A stretch of 64,000 nt of DNA from Eumeta japonica (GCA_005406025.1 BGZK01001234.1:62001-126000); one strand, 5' to 3'. Shown: positions 25,055 through 37,654, counted from the stretch's first letter. A program made the numbers and translations. Notes: generated by a model from the letters alone, not told the origin.

Positions 25055-25315
25055 TGGTGCAATTGATAGTGACCCTACGTGCTGCGCCGGGGGCGTGGCT
25101 TCCATTCTCGTACAAGACACACATTTATTTATTTGATTATAAAATAATGTTTGTCTTGAGTCTTCTATGTCGGTATTTCTATGTATTATATGTATGTATG
25201 TATTTATTTACAAAATATATGTATCATCTATCTGATACTCAATACAAGCCTCGTTGCTTAACTTGAAACCAGATGATGATGTATCTGTGTTGGAAAATAT
25301 TATTGTATTATTATA
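25055..25315 (+). repeat. tRNA-derived SINE, degenerate
   Basis: The head has a box A-like TGGTGCAATTGATAGTG (25055-25071) and a box B-like GGCTTCCATTC (25097-25107), separated by GCCGGGGGCGTGG. The body carries TATGTATGTATTTATTTA, TATCTGATACTCAATACAAG and ACCAGATGATGATGT, the same order of blocks as widespread lepidopteran tRNA-related SINEs. Too diverged to be transcribed reliably from its internal promoter. Confidence 0.6.
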
Positions 25316-25504
25316 TGTAAGAATTTTTAGGCAAACTATTGCAATCATAATATATAAGAGATCATTTTAACTCGATTTCTGGCTGATGGACAAGCTCGAC
25401 TGTTATATTCATCGATGAAATATGAATTTTCACTGAATATATGATAACAAAGTCAAATCAAAATGGAATACTGTTATAAAACAACAAAGCTTGAAGGCCT
25501 CAAA

Positions 25505-26165
25505 AATTAATTATACACTAGCTTTGCGCCACGGTTTCGCCCACGTGGAACGACATGGGAATGGACATGGAATGATTCTTTCTTCTTTATATCTGTCGGA
25601 GATGGATGGAGATGTTCTTTCTTCTTTTATATCTATTCTTCTTTCTTACTGTAAATCTCTATCTCATTCCCCTTTCAATTCTGCTTTTCTATACTGTTCT
25701 TGATTTGGTTTCCAATTACGTTCTTGATTGTAATCCCGATCCGACGCTGCCTTTGATCTCGCTGTCGGTCCTGCTCCCCGTTCCGCTTTCGATTCCGATA
25801 CCGCTCAACATTCCGATTTGTGCGAAGCCAGGAAAAATGCTATTATTAAAATAAAATATGAGCTATATTGCTCTATTATAGTGTAGGTTCTTACGTGTGA
25901 AGGAATTTCTATACTTTATACAATCCCACTAATCCCTCTGAGGATCACTGTTTTCTTGACTTCCAATTTAAATAACATCTGTAATTTGCTTCGAACCGAG
26001 CTCTGTCTACCCCTGAAAACTGCAGTTAAATCCGTTCAGTAATTTCAGAGCTGTACGCGAACAAACAGACAATAAAGATTAAAATTATTTTTTGCTCTTT
26101 TATCGCGCTCTCCAATTTCCATATATACCTTCAATGCACAGACACACCCGGTTCTACTATTTTAT
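25505..26165 (+). repeat. Dispersed repeat with GATTCCG/GATCCCG internal array, copy 1
   Basis: Starts CTAGCTTTGCGCC...TTTCGCCC, runs through an irregular array of short modules such as GATCCGACGC, CTCCCCGTTCCGC and GATTCCGATACCG, and ends with TAAATCCGTTCAGTAATTTC and GAACAAACAGACAATAAAG, then TCCATATATACCTTCAATG. Other members are at 36085-37045, 50300-50500, 51067-51255, 59430-59665 and 62870-63190. Non-coding; its class is not clear from the window. Confidence 0.6.
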
Positions 26166-27260
26166 TACATTAAAGATGTACATAAAATATAGCGCTATTG
26201 AGTATTGACGTCACATCCAGTGAATGCCCTCAGGGCCTATTCGATAATTTAAAACATTCGTATTGTTTTGGTCGCTTTTATTAGTTATTTAAAAACACAA
26301 TTTCGGTTCTCTCAGACTCAAGCAAAAGTACTTATCCTAATAAAAAGTACCCTTTTTTTTACTATAATAAAAGTTGATATTCATTCAAAAGTCGACTATA
26401 ATGAATTTAGCAACTTCAAGCATTCGAAGTTTCGAAACATTGTGCCGAATTAAAATAATTTCTTCATTCTTAACAATGCGCAAGCTACTTAATTGAAACG
26501 TTCTTAAAGTTAGGTGACTGACCTCAAATGTTCGGCTTAAAGGCGCAACGTACGCGCGCACTCAGTTTGTAGCATTTGGTTAAAAAACCAAAACCTTATT
26601 GCTTTGGCAGTTATCGACGTTGAGCCGTATTCAAAAAGCTTCGCAATTCGTTGATCTGAAGTGATTTTTAAAAGCACAGTCGGCATGTGAGTAGCTTCAA
26701 TCGAGAAATGAAAATATTTTTATTTCACAGATTATGATGTAACACCTGAAACACGTCATAATATTTTGTGATCTTATCATTTTACCACTCGTTTATACGA
26801 CAGTTTCCCTCAAAAAGGTCGAACAAAAATTTGGTAGTTTTCTTCAAATTTTATTGATATTATAGAATCACAATCACATCAATATACTTGTCAGAACTCG
26901 AGCTGGTTATGGGTAATTATCCTCCATGTATTTGTAAATTGTAAAATATCCTATTTTTATTAATTACCAGCTTAATAAAGATTTTTAATAATATGCAGGG
27001 ACCTTATTGGAAGTTCTCACGTAGAGTGCCCTAAATGCCCTGACAATCTATTAGGATATATAAAAAAAAAATTCTAATTTTAAATTTATAACGATCACTA
27101 TTTTTCTTAAAATTTTATCGATTTTTTCACTTGATTTCATGGGCGAGTGCTATTTCTAGAGACAAAATAACAGGCCTTTATGTTCATACAAAATATTTGT
27201 ATGTAATAAAACATTTTATGATCTGTTTTTTTTTTCTATTTATCGTCCCTCTTTCTACCA
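26166..27260. other. Non-coding stretch downstream of the transporter
   Basis: AT-rich; the part next to 27260 should be the 3' untranslated region of the SLC17 gene. A short inverted repeat (TTTGGTT/AACCAAA) sits at about 26575-26595. Otherwise nothing recognisable. Confidence 0.4.
26956..26961 (-). terminator. Candidate polyadenylation signal for the SLC17 gene
   Basis: AATAAA on the minus strand about 300 bases beyond the stop codon. It is the first canonical hexamer I see on that side; such hexamers are common in AT-rich DNA. Confidence 0.25.
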
Positions 27261-30200
27261 TCACGGTTTTTCAAACGTCTTCTTCTCGATGGCGGTGTCG
27301 ATCATTTCCTCGTCGCCGTCGTCGAGCAGCGAGCCGTGCCGCCACCCCTCGGGGTAGCCGTGCTGGCGCACGTCGTCCCACCACTGCTGCTCGCCCTCGG
27401 CCCATATGCAGAACACCACGTTCGTGCCCACCAGCACCGCGAAACATATCCAGAACGCGATCCGCCACTGGTGCAGTGTTGACTGTAACAATGAATCCCG
27501 TTCCGAAAATTAGAAATTAAAAAAAAGAAAACAGTATTTAAAAGAAGGAAGTCGGGAAACAAGTTAACTTTTTTCTCCGGATTTTAATCCTCTTTAGGTT
27601 AAGTCACTAGACTAAGAGTGAAAATTTTTTTATTTCAATAAATGTCAAAGAAAAGTAAAACATTTCAAAAGTTTCGTGATTCGGAAATTATACTTATTCT
27701 GTGTTATATATAACTCGAATAAAATATTTGATTAACAATTATTACATGATTATGTTTTGTATTATACACATGATTAAATGTAATCATATTTAATCTTAGA
27801 TGCTCTCATATTGCTCTAATATTGCATGTAATGACATAAAATCAAGTGAAATAGTATTATGTACGTAACTGTTAGTGCTAGAACGACTTATTTTTGTATA
27901 TAATAGAAATAATAACTATAATAAATAATCTGCTTATTTTTCGTCAAGACTGATTTAAATATATTTTCTGCCGCTTTCGGAGTATCTAATCGATCTAGAA
28001 ACACATTTTGTCTTCAGTTATGGATTGTACTTTTATATACGTACAATGTAACTAGTATTTCTATCTATGTTGTTCATTAATATATGTTTTCAGCCGTAAC
28101 AAACTAAAACGTTTTAGATGCGTTGGCGCACTCACATCAGTCGTCAACAGGCCTATGAGGTAGGGCGTGACGATGCCGGAGAACGTGGAGAGCGTGTTGC
28201 AAAACGACACCAGAGCCCCCACGTAGTTCGGCGCTAGGTCCAAGGCGTTGACCTGAAATCACGGTCGAAAAGGAAAACTTACATGGTCGTATAATTTAGA
28301 GTCGTGCAGCTGAAAACGGGCAATTCAACTATATAGAGCATTAAGAAAAAGGTGGGATGTCTTAATTTAGCCTACTGTTGAAAACTTTTACGTTTTTGTC
28401 GTCTTGATAAATATCGAAATTATATATGACGTGGAGGCGTCTCGGCAGAATCGGCCGAGCAGCGCCGACCCCAATATGGATTTTGTGACAGTTACTAATT
28501 TCCGAACGAAATTACTGTTTTGAGTCGCTTAGTTTGTGAAGGCAATACTGAAATGATAGTTCAACTGTCACTTGTGGTCAAGGGGAGAAGCAGGTGTTCG
28601 CGATGATCCGTCATTACGTCACTTTTTGCTCTAGCGCGGGGGCGGTTGAGACGTGGAGCGATCTGTCACATTTCGTCATGTTTTCGATTTTAAGTCCAGC
28701 TTAATCTCAGAAATTCTTCATTATTTTATTGATGCATTTATGGGATTGGAAAAATAAACCTTTACGAAACTAGGATTACTTATTATTTTATGAACCCCTG
28801 TCAACTCTTTTTCCTACACATTAATATGTGCACATAACAACATGCTATAAATTATACATATAATTGTCGCAGAATTGGGGTATCGAACCTTCATCCCACT
28901 ATAAAACCCGCTCATCAGAGCCATGGATACGACGAAGCATGCCATGGCAGCAACACGGTCGCAGCCCGAATACGAAGCCATGATGATGCATACGGCCGGG
29001 CCCAACTTAGCTGCAACACAATATTTTTAATGTTACACATGTAATTGAGTTCATCGAAGATCACTCCAATCGTTAATCCTGTTCGCTCACCTATACTCGT
29101 GTAAATAATCCTACCAGTCTTTATGCTGTGCCAACCTCTCCTCAGAGCAAAGTCGCATGCGAAGCTGAAAACGAACGAACTCATCCACATGGCCACGAAG
29201 GGCGCGGCGGTGAGGAACCCGGCGGTCTTTATGTTGAACTTGAGGACGTCGGTGGCGTACTTCGGGAGGTCGGTGACCATGGTGTAGTAGCCCCAGTCGT
29301 GGCCGATCTGCTCGTTATAAAATCATGATAAATGCATGAGATGCTATTGTAAATTTAGTTAAATTCGACTTCTAGACGTTTTATACTGACGAGAGTTGCA
29401 TAATAAAAACATAATTGGTAAAAGTATTCTGGAAGTTTTGACAAACAATCTAAGGGAAATCTATCAAATCTTATGGTTTAAGTTTACGAATTACGTTTTC
29501 AATTTTGCTACAACTTACTGTATTGTATTGCAACAACATAACACGTTTGCAGGATTAATTTCAATCGACAAGTCGAAAAGTTTTATGTACAATATATTTC
29601 TTAACTTAATTCATTAACTCATTAATAACTTCATTCATATTAATTTATCAATTTTCCAGTATTATTTTATATAGGTGTGCAATAAATTTTCTTACCGATG
29701 CCCATACTAGAGCCCAAGCAGGCGGCGATCTAAGTATAGCCTTCCAGGGCACGGGATCCTTTTTTGATTTGTTTTCGGCTCTGATCACTTCTCGGTCTAA
29801 ATAATCTAGTTCTTTCTTAGAAATATATGGATGACTATCTGGCGTGCTATAGCAGAATAAGCTCTGAAAAAGAAATTCTATCTTCAATAATCGTTTTTCC
29901 AGCATAAATAATGGATTCACAATTTAAGGAAACAATTTCAACTCCTTTTCCTGTTTTAATAATCTAGCTCAAAATTTAAAGAATTACCTTCCATTGTTTT
30001 TCTAAATAAATAGAGTGAAATGTGTTAAATTACTAACCCATAGTATAAACCAAATCAAACCAAATGCCCCGAAGAAATAGAACACATACGCCCAATCTCT
30101 ATTGTCCGCTAAAAGTATACCCGACATAAATGAACCAAAAATATTTCCAATTTGGGAACCACCGAAAATCAGCGAGCCCATAATGGCCCTTTCGTGTGGT

Positions 30201-33200
30201 GGTACCCATCGCGCCAGCATTATCATGAGGGCTGGCATCGTTGGACCCTGAAAATGGAGAATGGACGAGGTCTATTAAATCTGTTCAATTGAGATGTTGA
30301 CCATAGTTAACGTTGATATAATAGACATTACCAATGTATAATAAATAATAAACATAATGCATATACGTCATCAATATCACAAAGTGGCAGTTAAGGGATT
30401 TGGTCTAGTACCTCCCCGAATCCTTGCAGAACTCGAAGTGTAAAGAGACTACCGGCTCCTCCCAGTTTTATCACCATCGGCGTCAGGAAAGTGAATATGG
30501 CCGTGCTCAGGAGGCCCAGGCCAAGCGTCCACTTCCCGCCAAATCTCTCTGCGAAGTGACTACCGGGCAACTGTCCAGCCGCGTAGCCGTAGTAGAAGCC
30601 GCTCAGTATCAGACCCTGCGTTGATTCGCCCCAGTCGAATGTAGCGTACTGAAAAATAGGTAACAATAAGGTGTTAAAATGGAAAGTTTAAACGCAACGT
30701 ATGTGTTTAATCGTTGCCATACGTTGAATAATAATTGCTTATGTTGGGTAAATATTTTTTTTTTTCATGCAAAGAAACTTCATTTTTCCCGTTGTCTATT
30801 CTAACTTTTTGCTCAGTTTTAAAAATCATTTAACATTAATTCGGCGGATAGTTCGATTACGAACTAAATATGCGTCCGACAATATATATGATCTCTTTTT
30901 ACACGTACAAAATGTACTATGAAACTTTTTTATCAAATTAAAAATTTTTCTACTGCTCCATCTTTGAACTTACGGTAGAGCACACCAAAAGTGAAAATGC
31001 AATTCGCAAAATTTGACAGACAATAATATATGGACAATCTGTCTGTCTATCAAATCTTACAGATTACTTTTACGAATAACGTTTTTACTTTTGATGGAAA
31101 TCGGCGTTATATCGCGGTAGTGATACATTACATCTATAGGATAGTAAGAGTTACGTAAGATTATACCTTCACATTGTTTACGTACAATAAGACAGATACT
31201 AAGAAATTTGATGAATTGAATACAAAAGAACTTAGACAAGAAAATGAAAAAGTTTATAAATTATTTGCTACTTATTTTTAGTAAAGTATGTAATACTGAA
31301 GCCTGTGTGCTTTATAATAACCTATCTACCTATCCAACAATGCCTTAAAATAAAATTGCACTGATTAAATAAACAATGTTTTTATAGTTTAGAGTAGGTA
31401 GAATTTTGTTTCTGTGCTCCTTAGTATTTACATAATAATAATATAAACTCACGCCTATTTCATAGATGGGTAGGTTCTAGAAATTATAGATTTCCACATG
31501 GTACGATCTGTGTATATATATTTCTCATGATTCACAGACATGTATCAACCTTTCATGCAAACTCTTCGGTTTCAAGTACTTAAATTTGGCCCTTTTTTAA
31601 TATGCCACCAGTTTGGTGTGCATAGGATTTTCTAGGGCGATCCTTGCTGCATTAGTACTGATAACTACAAATCAAGGGTTATGGTCTAGCCATCATAACC
31701 TTTCGTAAACGAATCCAGAACGAACTCTCGTTCAATACCGCCATTTACTCTATTCACGAAGTTAGTGACCGAATTGAAAAGGACAAACCATTAATTTAGG
31801 TACTTCTATAATTTAATTTTATATTTTAACAAAGAAATAAATAGATATTTGTTTAATATTATATATAACTTCGTACAAGAAATAATATTCGTCAGTTTTG
31901 ATTAACACATCAAGGTTTCAACGACTGCCGGGAACAATTCACAACAAATTAATTGCACCGACGTTTTTCCTGCTTCGTCTTAATTGCTTGAACACAACTT
32001 TTTTGCCTCAATTAAAACTTGGCATTATTTATTGTTTACTCGACTGTACATAAATAACTGATGTCTCTACATCCCTTGAATTCGGCGCTGAATACCGTTT
32101 CAGGTTTAGGTCAGGCGTGTTGATATAAGTTTTTTTAAAACTTCATGGTTTCTAATCGGTAAGCGGTACCCACCGGCCTATACGCTACGCCGGCGGTGGC
32201 GTTAGACGGCGCCGCCTCGCCGCCCGGGCAGGTGTCCCGGTCCAAGTGTTCCAGGGTCTCGCCGCGAGTCCTGTTCACCATCTGAGTGATGGCCAAGTTC
32301 AGGCACACGCGCATCGTGTACGCGTTGCACACGCCCATGAGACCTATGAGACCCAACACGTAGCGCTGTGGTATTACGCAACCTGGTGGCAAAAATGTGT
32401 TTAGAATTATTGTGGTGTCGATTGTGATGTTTTGGTTTTTTAACGTCAGTAGTTTATAAAATTCAACTACAAAACAAAAAAAAATGATTGCACTCCCGTA
32501 ATGAGTTATTGAAATTATGTGAAGGAAGTAACGAATTTTTTTTATTGCATAAATAGATCGTCTTAAAACTTTGGTGACAAACGTATATTATTATGCCTGA
32601 AAACACTAGAGGCTGTAATAAATAGTAACAGTCATTTTGTTTTCATTTATTTATTATATTGGCTTTCGCCCGCGTAGACATGATGATTTTGTACATTTTT
32701 ATTGCGACTGCTGACCTTATATCTCAATCTCAACCCTGCTCCTTTTTGTATTTCTCAAATACAGATATCAGTTTGTTGTAATATACATATGTTCATCATC
32801 TGTGGCAGGGTTGTACTGTGGTCAAGTCAACTCGGCTACAGCACTATAATGACCCGGTGAAATGCGATACTGTCACAGAATACGGACGTGAAATAGAAGC
32901 TTCCGCTGTTGCGTAATGTCCAGTGAGTGAGAGCTCAGGTGGCCCACTAACCCTTTCCCCCTACCATCAGATATCCTGTTCCTTCCCAAGAGGCCGTCGA
33001 AGCTCCGGTGACTCCTCTGTGGTCACGAGTGTTCATGATCGGCGTTGACCATTTCCTCTCTGACGGTCTGCTTACTCATTTGCCCCTGAACTATATTATA
33101 TAAAACACATGTAAACAATTATTGTATATTTGCTGGTGTTCATACGCAATGCATACGGCCTTATACTACACAGCTTTTGATAAAATAAAACTATTCTAGC

Positions 33201-33625
33201 ACTGGTAAAATGTTATCATTAGCTAGGTAAATATTTTCAAATAACTCATTTAACATATTAATGATTTAGAGTTCGACCGCCTTTTTAGGCAAGATTTTGA
33301 CCGCACATTCATTTTTGCATAGGATACACGACCTATAAAGTACGTTTTAACATCAGACGTAAAACATTGTATTTTTTTTCGTTTCTTAGCAGTTGTCGGT
33401 ATCATCTATTATATATTTTTTTATCTAACTACCCTCACTTAAATTCTAGTATATTCGATGTGTCAGTTGAGTCAATGAGTGTAATTACAAATTTCGCAAA
33501 ATAAACTACTCACATGATCTGAGGGCCCTTATCAAGTCGCTGTCCGGTTTCCGCTTCGACGTCAGTTCGGGGTGCTCGAGCAGTGTGCCGCCTTCTGGCT
33601 GATTCTTTTCTGAATTGTTCACCAT
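27261..33625 (-). CDS. SLC17-family anion transporter (MFS), nine exons, 538 aa
   Basis: Exons: 33514-33625, 32174-32382, 30412-30648, 30038-30247, 29696-29863, 29091-29310, 28889-29010, 28136-28252, 27261-27482; they join in phase to 1617 bases including the stop. Start ATG 33623-33625 has context CAAAATGG. Family marks: TM1 with AYTMRVCLNLAIT (Arg62), an extracellular loop with sequons at Asn74 and Asn98, the TM2-3 loop GQLPGSHFAERFGGKW (132-147), RVLQGFGEGPTMPA (179-192, Glu186), LARWVPPHERA, QIGHDWGYYTMVTDLPKY (313 onward) and ALDLAPNYVGALVSF (about 429-443). Twelve membrane segments are expected; the C-terminal tail is acidic. Known relatives include sialin, vesicular glutamate carriers and insect phosphate-cotransporter-like proteins, which move organic or inorganic anions. 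The exact substrate is not readable. No break found. Confidence 0.95.
29308..29313 (-). promoter_or_regulatory. Tandem NAGNAG splice acceptor, SLC17 exon 6
   Basis: The minus strand reads GAGCAG at the intron 5 boundary. Using the first AG keeps Gln before IGHDWG; using the second removes that one residue and leaves the frame intact. I chose the first because related insect proteins, as I recall them, have Gln there. CAG is normally the stronger acceptor, so both forms may be made. Confidence 0.6.
31437..31660 (-). repeat. Non-LTR reverse transcriptase 3' end, diverged, in SLC17 intron 2
   Basis: Same family as 44395-44660 and 59749-60030: on the minus strand a region encoding the C-terminal tail (GGILKKGQI-like), then CTATAGATTTCC-type and AAACTCACGCC-type blocks, ending in ATAATAATA. 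It is the most diverged of the three copies; only the 3' end is present, as expected for 5'-truncated insertion. Confidence 0.6.
32780..33100 (+). repeat. Dispersed repeat (TCCAGTGAGTGAGAG family), copy in SLC17 intron 1
   Basis: Contains CTTCCGCTGTTGCG, TCCAGTGAGTGAGAG, GGTGGCCCAC, AGATATCCTGTTCC, CCAAGAGGCCGTC and CTCATTTGCCCC. These blocks recur in order at 37655-37975 and partly at 57790-58060. The end resembles lepidopteran CR1-type 3' tails, but no coding sequence remains. Confidence 0.5.
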
Positions 33626-35376
33626 TTTGTTGTGTGTGCTACATTCAGATGTAATTAAAAATATATATTTATTCTATATTATAATGATTATTATTGCAAT
33701 ACAAAGATCACGTCTCGACTATTGCACACCGTTGAATAAAATATAACGTCGCTGGAACTACTCCGCTGGTATTTATTCATGTTCAAAATTCACACATTGT
33801 TTGATCCTTACGTAAATGCGGTGAGCGTTGATAACGTCTGTTTGCGCTTCCCCGTTGTTTACATATTTTTTTTTTTCTCGATGTACGCTTTGATGATATT
33901 ATAGCTTTTCGTTGAGGTCAAAAGACGGAATATTTTATTTCTCCTTTTTTTTCCAATTATTTTATCTTCAAAATCCAGAACAATCCGAGTCACTGAATTC
34001 TCAAAAATCAGTGAATCGGTCTGGACCACGATGCACCAGCCAGAGCGAGGGGCCGTCCATGTTCCAAACGAACAAACGACATAGCGGCCGTCGTGGATTT
34101 TTATTGTTTTTATGCAATTAATTGTAATGCTACCATTTGTAGAAGTCTTCGTATGGGACCGGATAAAGCTTTATAATTGTTGTTTCTTAAAGAAAAAAAG
34201 TCAAAAGATTGTATCAATCTCGTGTTGCTCTTAAAACATTAAATTTTCTACGAATGAAATTTCGCGTGGCCCTCCACGCTGATGCAGTGTTAATTGAGCA
34301 ATTTGACTTGACTAATGTAGTCAAGTGGTAGGTTTTCTGCGAAAATAGTCAAGGTCTCTTAAAAATATGAGCAATGGCTCATTCGATTCGGGGCACAATT
34401 TTGATAAAGTCGTATTTTTTTTGTTCCACAAAAGAAAATTGCTATTGTTATAAAAAAAAACCAAATACATTGGCAATAACTCAAAAACTTAAACATAACG
34501 ACAATTTAAAAAAGCCTTTTAAAGAAGAGAAAATTTTCAATCAAAAAGTTTCAACTCTCGGAATTCCATCTCCATTATTTATAATTTTAATTTGACGCTG
34601 AAAATAGGCTTCCGCGCGGCCACTGCATCGTGAGCGCTCGCCACTAATGAGAGTATACGACATAAAATATTTGTATTTTATAGTATGAAATATAAATTTA
34701 AAATTCTCAATAAATTATAGTGTCAACTGAACATTTGAAGAAATACAGCCTCGTTAGAAAAAAAAATTCTTAATCATTTTGTCTTCTTTAATTTTCTATT
34801 AAAGTCTTTGAGTTTTTGCCAAAAAACGGATACCCCGGTTTTGTTGTTATTGTTTTTTTTTTATAACAATAACAATTTTTCTTTAAGGAATAAAAATGTA
34901 TCTTTCAGAATTGCATCCGGAATCGAATGAGCCATCGCTCATATTGATGAGACATTTAAATTATTTTTCGCAGATAACTCACTCCTCGACTAGACTAGTA
35001 TCTTGCAAGTTTCTAAATCATCCCCTACGTGCACATGTCGTGTGCGATCTTTGCATTCACTCTTAAAGCAATGCGAGTCTGGACAACGAGTTTGGAGAAA
35101 TATTAGTGGAGTAAGTTTTTGTATGTGAACTCGCATCTTCTACATTACAGGCGGTCTACTGAATTATACGACGCCTTAATTTAAAATTAACGTAAATCAA
35201 CTTAGTCGCATTGTGAACGATCAGTGAAACGAATATTAATAATTTAATAAATATACGTAATGAACTGAACTATTTTATTATTGTTATTATTTTTATGGTG
35301 TATGGTAAGGTTTGAACTTTAATTTAATTTCTTTTTAGATAATCGATATCGATTGCGTGATTCTAATTATACGATT
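33626..35376. other. Upstream region of the transporter gene, no other gene seen
   Basis: Holds the presumed 5' leader and promoter of the minus-strand SLC17 gene. I could not single out a TATA box or initiator with confidence; the first 60 bases upstream of the ATG are AT-rich. The rest is AT-rich with homopolymers and short meaningless ORFs. Confidence 0.4.
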
Positions 35377-35753
35377 TTTTGACGTGATAACGTCTTGTAA
35401 ATCGATTGAACGCCGGCTGAACGCACGAAAAAGCATGACTCATTGTCGCGTTCCGCCCGAGCCGAGCGTACGGGTGAGAGCGCGGAACGAGCGATCTCTC
35501 TTCCACTCCACCGGCCGATGGTCGGAATAGAAAGAAGACAGCGGCCGCACACAACCTACACGTGAACTCTTTTGTCAACTGTTTATAAATTGAAGTGAAA
35601 AGTTAATGTGGTTTCCATTGTATATTACAACAACAATTGCGGGAAGTGATAATAATTCAATTCAATTCATAAAAGTATACAATTTTTCATCAATGTTTTC
35701 TTATAACGTTATCACGTTAAATTATCGCTCGTAAACCGACTACAGACAACCAA
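35377..35753 (+). mobile_element. Short non-autonomous element, diverged member (ACGTGATAACGT subfamily)
   Basis: Opens TTTTGACGTGATAACGTC and closes with ATAACGTTATCACGTTAA then ACCGACTACAGACAACCAA, the same plan as 24329-24798 and 36515-36982: facing ACGTGAYAACGT motifs about 45 bases inside the right end, and an ACCGACT...ACAACCAA-like terminus. The interior is GC-rich and unlike the other two apart from short pieces, so it is a separate subfamily of about 377 bp. Confidence 0.6.
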
Positions 35754-36144
35754 TGTTTTTTTTTACTGCTGATTTTGTATACTATTTAATTAAATAGTTA
35801 AGTTTTTCATCATTTTAAACAATTTCTCCTAAAAGACATCTGATTTTACAAATTTATTTTAAATTTCATAAAACCGTTATCATTGAGAGAATATGTATAA
35901 GGATCGTGCACTCTTTCTTCGATGTTCACTTTTAAAATGGGTTCGACTAAATAAAACAACGGTAATGGTGTTCATCCTTTAAACCAAAGCTATAATTTCT
36001 TTCCGATCACATATTAGCCCTTAAGTTTGTACTACAATCAATTCAATGTTACAATATATTGATTCTACATTTGTAATTTGTTTTCCAACCGTAGCTTTGC
36101 CCGTTTGGACATAGAATTTCCGCTTTAAATTCTGGTCCGGTGCT

Positions 36145-36189
36145 GTTTCTGATTTCGACCGCGGTAGGACCGCGGTCGAAATCAGAAAC
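36145..36189. repeat. Perfect inverted repeat, 21-bp arms, 3-base spacer
   Basis: Arm 36145-36165 (GTTTCTGATTTCGACCGCGG plus T) is exactly complementary to 36169-36189, with AGG between. It sits in the region where sister copies carry an irregular GATTCCG-type array. It may have formed by template switching in replication. Confidence 0.95.
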
Positions 36190-36514
36190 TTCTCAACTTC
36201 TCTCCATTTTTCAATAAATCGAGCATGTCGCGGTCGAATGATCGAGATATTAGGTTTTTTTAGCGTTGTTCGTTGTTGTTGTGACGTCTATAAGCCTTCG
36301 ACCTGATTAACATTTTTTTAACTTTTCATGCTTAATCTTTAAATGAGGATTTTTTCCTGGCATCCGATTTAAATGAAACTTATATTGCGCTTCAGACCAA
36401 ACTCCATCTATCCGCGAAGACTGCATTAAAATCAGTTCGGTAATTACAGAGATATGCGCAAACAGACAAACAAATAAATTGCAAATCGTTGTTCTCTCTT
36501 ATTTTCCTCTTTCT

Positions 36515-36982
36515 TTTTGACGTGACAACGTCTTAAATTAGGTTGCGGCTGGGAGTCACTTTGAAAAAGTGTAACGCTCGGTAACGTAACGATGAGTCAC
36601 CGAACGAGAGAGAGGCCCGCCGAATGCCTTGCGTCTCTCTCCCACTCAACTATGATCGGTCTGCCGCGCGCATGCTAGAGAATAGTGCATAGCTTGCAAA
36701 TGTATTGCAAGTTATTGTATGTATATTTGTATATAAATACGTATGTATGTGTAAAGGTAAAAATAAAATTTTGTTAATATGAAATTCAGTGCGAGATTCT
36801 TTGTATAAATTAATGTTTTAAATATAATTCTTTGTATAAATAAATGTTTTAAATTGTTACTATTATTTCATCCTTCTTCCTACTATACGAATGAATATTC
36901 ACATTAAATGATTTTACCATTCAAAGTCGTTGTCACGTAAAACTTTCGCCCGTATACCGACTTTACAGGCAACCAAATTTTT
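36515..36982 (+). mobile_element. Short non-autonomous element, copy 2 (ACGTGACAACG family)
   Basis: Almost identical to 24329-24798 over 468 bases, including the CTCGGTAACGTAACGATGAG block and repeated TTTGTATAAATNAATG motifs. The only notable differences are a few bases near 36670-36682 and one-base indels. The high identity against decayed neighbours suggests recent activity. It interrupts the repeat described at 36085-37045. Confidence 0.8.
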
Positions 36983-37045
36983 TTTTCATATATACCTTGA
37001 ATGTATAAACCCAACGGGTTCTACTGTTTTATGTATGTATAGACA

Positions 37046-37654
37046 ACTCTTTTTAGAAACGTTCAAGGGTAAATTGTTAACTAAGTTAGAAGTATGTTTC
37101 TGTGTATGCTTTTGGACTCACCTGTGTACTTATCATCCGAGAATACATAACACTCTTCATTTTCTATTACAATAGACACAAACCATATTAATTAATTTAC
37201 TTTAGAGTTTACGTATTGCATCCAAATTTGCAATCAAACTACGAATTTGTCATTCTATCGATCGGTTCTTCTACGTCCAACTACCTCAGCAATGGGGTAC
37301 CTAAACAATCTAGAATTAATGTATGCCATTTGCACTCCCGTCTGACGTGTTCCAACTATTTAGGCTCGCGTTAATTTCGATATGTGCACCAGCCGATTCG
37401 ATGCGTAATACCGTCGCGGGACCCCGCCGACCCGCGTCCCGAAATCGCCATCGGTCTACGAGTCCTTCGTCGACGTAATTCAGCCTTTATATACGCAGGG
37501 CCGTACCACGTTCTGACGTCAATCCGAATTATTAGGTAATTAGTTTCGGCGTCCTGCTGAATTATTACTTAACAGCGCTCGTTGTGTATGATAATCCGTT
37601 TTCAACTGCGAAACTATTCTCGTATACTCAGGGAACACAGACTGCTAACCTTGG
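37046..37654. other. Non-coding stretch with a GC-richer patch
   Basis: The block 37340-37600 is CpG-richer than its surroundings (GCGGGACCCCGCCGACCCGC near 37415) and has no repeat or ORF feature. It may be regulatory, judged from composition only. Confidence 0.3.

Larger units (their letters stand above)
36085..37045 (+). repeat. Dispersed repeat, copy 2, split by a nested element
   Basis: Left part has GTAGCTTTGCCCG, CAGTTCGGTAATTACAGAG-like and AACAGACAAACAAATAAATT; right part resumes with CATATATACCTTGAATG and GGGTTCTACTGTTTTA. In copy 1 (25505-26165) the same two parts are contiguous around 26100-26155. The intervening 36515-36982 is therefore a younger insertion. A perfect palindrome at 36145-36189 lies in the left part. 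Confidence 0.6.
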
